In this document: in pieces, positions 61,255 through 64,000 of the stretch
Layout: the number at the start of each line of letters is the position of its first letter
Numbering within the stretch: position 1 is the first letter of the stretch
Origin: Gloeobacter violaceus PCC 7421
GTDB taxonomy: Bacteria > Cyanobacteriota > Cyanobacteriia > Gloeobacterales > Gloeobacteraceae
Direction: 5' to 3'
Length of the DNA: 64,000 bases
Assembly: GCF_000011385.1 (NCBI RefSeq)
Contig: NC_005125.1
Location: forward strand, 2,852,001 to 2,916,000
The notes under the pieces: model-generated
Databases searched by the model: none
The model's input: only the letters and a program-made list of their open reading frames with translations
What the model was told of the DNA's origin: nothing
Position numbers and translations under genes: made by a program

Positions 61255-61667
61255 AACACTATCAACAGACCAGATTATTCTACCAACCCCCATTGTTGTG
61301 TGAGGCGGCTAGGGATGCCCGAGGCGAGCACAACGATTAGATAGCCTTGAGTGGCACAACGACCGCCAGGTCCTTTTGCCGCAGTCGCCACGCAACGCGT
61401 GCAGGCCCTGTAAGAGTAAACCCATCCCACCCACCAAAGTTCGTTCCCCACCCAGCCCCCTCCAGTCCGGGGGGTGTCGGGGGGCTGGCAGCCCCCCGAC
61501 GCGGGGAGGAGGAGAGCGCGAGAGGGGAACCCGAAGGGGGTTCCACCTCTCGCACCCACAGATCGTCGTGCAAAACCAGGTATCAATCCATTGCTCCGGA
61601 CATCTGGCCTGATAGTTTAAGCCGATTGGATATCAATGACCCTGCCCCCAGATCTGCGGACCTCTGC
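61255..61667. other. Gene-free gap with structured repeat
   Basis: About 410 bases lie between the tRNA and the TPR gene. Most of it is the second copy of the structured repeat (61379-61571). I see no other gene or signal, and the tRNA promoter must lie just right of 61254. Confidence 0.5.
61379..61571 (-). repeat. Structured interspersed repeat, copy 2 (inverted relative to copy 1)
   Basis: The reverse complement matches 38365-38553 over about 190 bases, with long identical blocks around the GCGAGAGG...CCTCTCGC and CGGGGGGCTG...CAGCCCCCCG hairpins. In this copy the second stem is better preserved. No open reading frame is credible inside it. Confidence 0.8.
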
Positions 61668-63362
61668 TCAAAACTGGGAGGTGCTCAGGGTCACATCGGC
61701 GGTTTTCCAGGCTTTGGAGAATTGCTGCTGCGCCGATTGGGCTTCGGCGGTCTTGCCCTGGGCCTGCAGGCTCTGGGTGAGGCCCATCAGCGACCAGCCG
61801 TTGTCGGGATAGAGCTTCAGATCCGCGCGGTAGATCCGCTCGGCCTCTTCGGCGCGGCCTGCCCTCAGCAAAATCGAAGCAAGCGCCTGGCGAGTGGGCT
61901 GGTACCACTCGGCCGGTTCAGTGTAGACCAGGGCGTCTTCCATCTGGACAGCCTTTTGCAGGTGGGAAACGGCTTCGTCGTAGTTGCCTTTGCCCGCCGC
62001 CAGCTCGCCTGCGAGCACCTCGGAAGCAATCTTCAACAAGCTGCCGGTGGGGCTGAAGCTCCAGATTTTGAGCTTCTCCAGTTCGGGATCCTCGGCAATC
62101 GTGCGCAGCTTGTCCAGGTGCTGGGCAGTCTGCTCGGATTGACCCTTGGCCAGTTGCGCCCTGCCCTGGGCGTAATGCCAGACGCCGGTCGGATATTTGA
62201 GATCGGCCTCTGGGGCGGGAGTGGCGAGAATTTCGTCCCATTTGCCGAAGCGCACGGCGGTGTAGGTCGGGATGGTCGAGAAGTGCTGCAGGCCGCCCGC
62301 CAGATCCGGGGCGCGCAGCAGTTTAGGCTCGACCCGGGCGGTGAAGCGAGCCGCCTCCATCGCCACGGTGCTCTGGCCGCTCATCGAGGCGGCAAACCAC
62401 AAAAAGTGGTGGTTGTGGGGCCTGTACAAAAGCGGATAGATGCCCTGGGCGTGGCAGGAAGCGACGTAGGCGTCGTCCGCCTCAATGGCGCGCTGGTTGG
62501 AGAGCACCGCATCGGGGTAGCGGCCCACCCGGATATAGATGTGCGAAGCCATATGCACCAGATGGCCGGCACCCGGCACCAGGGTTATCAACCGGTCCGC
62601 CGCCGCCACCCCCAGCTCCGGGCGCTGCTTCTCGACGGCGTGAATATAGAAGTGGTTGGCGCCGGGATGGTCGGATTTGCGCTCCAGGACCGATTCGAGG
62701 GTGGCGATAATCTGTCTGGCCTGCGGCTTTGGTTGGCCGTCCGGTTGCCAGTAGTCCCAGGGGGAAGTATCCATCAGCGCTTCCGCGTACAGGGTGGCGG
62801 CGTCCAGATCGGCGGGATAGCGCCGGGCCACTTCGCCCATCGCCCGGGCGTAGGCCAGATCCAAAGGCTTTCTGTCCTGCGGGGGCTTCGAGGCGTAGCG
62901 CTTGGCCAGCGCCTGGATGTAGGCGCGCTCCCTGACACTTGCACCCTTGCTGAGGGCAACGGCTTTGCGGACCGCCCGCCAGGCTTCGGGAACGGCCTCG
63001 GGGGCCATCGGGGCGTTGATGTTGGGACCGAGGACGTAGGCCCAGCCCCAGTAGCACATCGCACAATTCGGATCGAGTCGGGCCGCTTCTTTGAAGGAAC
63101 GGGCCGCCTCGGCGTGGTTGAAGCCGTAGGCCAGGATCAGCCCCTGGTCGAAGTAGCGCTGGGCCTGGGGATTGCGGGTGGAAACGGGATGGTGATAGTT
63201 GCCGAGCTTGTTGAACAGCGGCGCTGTGCTCTTGGCCTCGGTGTGGGAAGCGGCGTGATGGCCGGGCTGGCGGGCTCCAAGCGGGCTCACCAGCGTCGGG
63301 ATGGCCGCCGACAACCCCAAGGTGGTCAGCAGCGCAAGCAGTGTGGATGTTTTGGGTTGCAT
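61668..63362 (-). CDS. Secreted TPR-repeat protein
   Basis: This encodes 564 residues. It starts MQPKTSTLLALLTTLGLSAA, a signal peptide. It has TPR-like repeats over the rest: AQRYFDQGLILAYGFNHAEA, FKEAARLDPNCAMCYWGWAY, and the C-terminal NGWSLMGLTQSLQAQGKTAE. His-rich segments in the middle (HMASHIYIRVGRY; YRPHNHHFLWFAAS) and a CxxC (CAMC) recall the large TPR family with a suspected metal- or heme-binding role. The function is unknown. The ATG at 63362 is used because longer frames run into the upstream gene. It lies 38 bases after the neighbouring partial gene and may be cotranscribed. Confidence 0.82.
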   Translation of the reverse strand: MQPKTSTLLALLTTLGLSAAIPTLVSPLGARQPGHHAASHTEAKSTAPLFNKLGNYHHPVSTRNPQAQRYFDQGLILAYGFNHAEAARSFKEAARLDPNCAMCYWGWAYVLGPNINAPMAPEAVPEAWRAVRKAVALSKGASVRERAYIQALAKRYASKPPQDRKPLDLAYARAMGEVARRYPADLDAATLYAEALMDTSPWDYWQPDGQPKPQARQIIATLESVLERKSDHPGANHFYIHAVEKQRPELGVAAADRLITLVPGAGHLVHMASHIYIRVGRYPDAVLSNQRAIEADDAYVASCHAQGIYPLLYRPHNHHFLWFAASMSGQSTVAMEAARFTARVEPKLLRAPDLAGGLQHFSTIPTYTAVRFGKWDEILATPAPEADLKYPTGVWHYAQGRAQLAKGQSEQTAQHLDKLRTIAEDPELEKLKIWSFSPTGSLLKIASEVLAGELAAGKGNYDEAVSHLQKAVQMEDALVYTEPAEWYQPTRQALASILLRAGRAEEAERIYRADLKLYPDNGWSLMGLTQSLQAQGKTAEAQSAQQQFSKAWKTADVTLSTSQF

Positions 63363-63400
63363 GGGGGTAACGACCTCCAAGGGGAAAGGATAAGCCCCGG

Positions 63401-64000
63401 TCAGCCAGGTGTGCTCCGGTGTTCCGGATGCCACAGTTCCATGTGCCGGGCGTGGGTTTCGAGGTACGCCCCCGTCTGGAAGTGGGCGTCGTAAAATTCC
63501 AGATCCAGATGGTGGGCCTGCAGGTAGGTGAGGACGAACACCGAGGGCACCGTACCGGGAAATTTGCCGAAGCGATCGAAGATGTACTGGGCCATCAAGG
63601 CGACACAGGCTTTGAATTCGGCGCTGTGCACTTCGGCACTGGTGCGGATGCGGGACGACTCTTTCCAGGGACCGGGGGTGGCGGCGCAGAAAGGACCGCC
63701 CGGCCCGAACTTGCGCCGGGCAAAGGCTTCGACGGCGGCGGACATGTCCAGGTAGTGGGGTGGGCAAAAAGCTTCGAAGACGCCGGGAAGTCCAGTGGGA
63801 TTGGGCAGCGACCAGTGCGGGTCGCTGTCGTAGCGAAACCCCAGGCCGGGCACCTCCGGATTGCCGCTCGCGCCGAGCATCGTCATGCGGTCGATGCCGT
63901 CGAACATCCAGCCTCCCAGACCCATCGCCTGCAGCATCAGCATCCCCGCGTAGCAACTGGTCGACAGTTCGGCGGTGCACTCAGTGAGCGAGTACTGCTC
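63401..64000 (-). CDS. Conserved hypothetical protein, 5' end cut by the window edge
   Basis: The last 199 residues are inside the window. Visible segments are ELSTSCYAGMLMLQAMGLGG, GLGFRYDSDPHWSLPNPTGL and the C-terminal FVLTYLQAHHLDLEFYDAHF. It has no membrane segment. I do not recognise the function; the CYAGMLMLQAMGLGGW region recalls a flavin or nitroreductase-type helix, but this is weak. It probably forms a unit with the TPR gene downstream of it. Confidence 0.6.
   Translation of the reverse strand, partial: EQYSLTECTAELSTSCYAGMLMLQAMGLGGWMFDGIDRMTMLGASGNPEVPGLGFRYDSDPHWSLPNPTGLPGVFEAFCPPHYLDMSAAVEAFARRKFGPGGPFCAATPGPWKESSRIRTSAEVHSAEFKACVALMAQYIFDRFGKFPGTVPSVFVLTYLQAHHLDLEFYDAHFQTGAYLETHARHMELWHPEHRSTPG

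Overview
The window looks like a chromosomal segment of a Gloeobacter-type cyanobacterium. It encodes photosystem I subunits PsaF and PsaJ and a one-helix high-light-inducible protein, so it is an oxygenic phototroph. The DNA is GC-rich, and the set of LpxD, an LpxB-like protein, a cupin-type ECF anti-sigma factor and an HpsJ-like membrane protein fits a deep-branching cyanobacterium. The genus is inferred from the flavour of the proteins, not from a search.

Layout. 1-2.2 kb: an accessory patch in which small orphan genes are separated by attC-like sites, next to a 5'-truncated Uma2-family gene. 2.3-23.3 kb: mostly ordinary genes, including an aldo/keto reductase, GST, secreted protease, Rieske oxygenase, NHL-repeat protein, sHsp, two membrane glycosyltransferase-like proteins, AroH, AroK, a FAD oxidoreductase, an ECF sigma/anti-sigma pair, a Dam-family methylase and an lpxB-like/lpxD/hliP/maf cluster. 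23.4-38.4 kb: an acyltransferase with an inserted region, a heterodimeric ABC exporter, a SPOR protein, a STAND NTPase, toxin-antitoxin modules, a DUF885 peptidase, a TenA-like protein and a YpsA-like protein. 38.4-42.1 kb: a structured repeat, an ACT protein, psaF-psaJ, a ferredoxin, a 71-bp fragment of a helicase gene and a MazE/Doc module.

42.3-61.2 kb is the most remarkable part: an island of about 19 kb inserted at a tRNA-Arg(CCU) gene. The intact tRNA lies at 61183-61254, and a 40-nt copy of its 3' half lies in the same orientation at 42303-42342. Nearly the whole island is a leftward gene row: a DrmD-like SNF2 helicase, a DrmMI-like adenine methylase, a DUF4365-like protein, an unknown 381-aa protein, a RelE-like/UvrD helicase fusion, and a 1887-aa DEAH helicase-DUF1998-nuclease-like protein. 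A lone TnpB gene sits at the tRNA end. The parts recall class 1 DISARM (DrmD, DrmMI) and Druantia (the DruE-type helicase). The combination and the fusions do not match either system as I know it, and I see no DrmC-like phospholipase D protein. I regard this as the best candidate for an undescribed defence system.

61.2-64 kb: the second, inverted copy of the structured repeat, a secreted TPR protein and a gene cut by the window edge. No CRISPR array, rRNA or integrase gene was seen.
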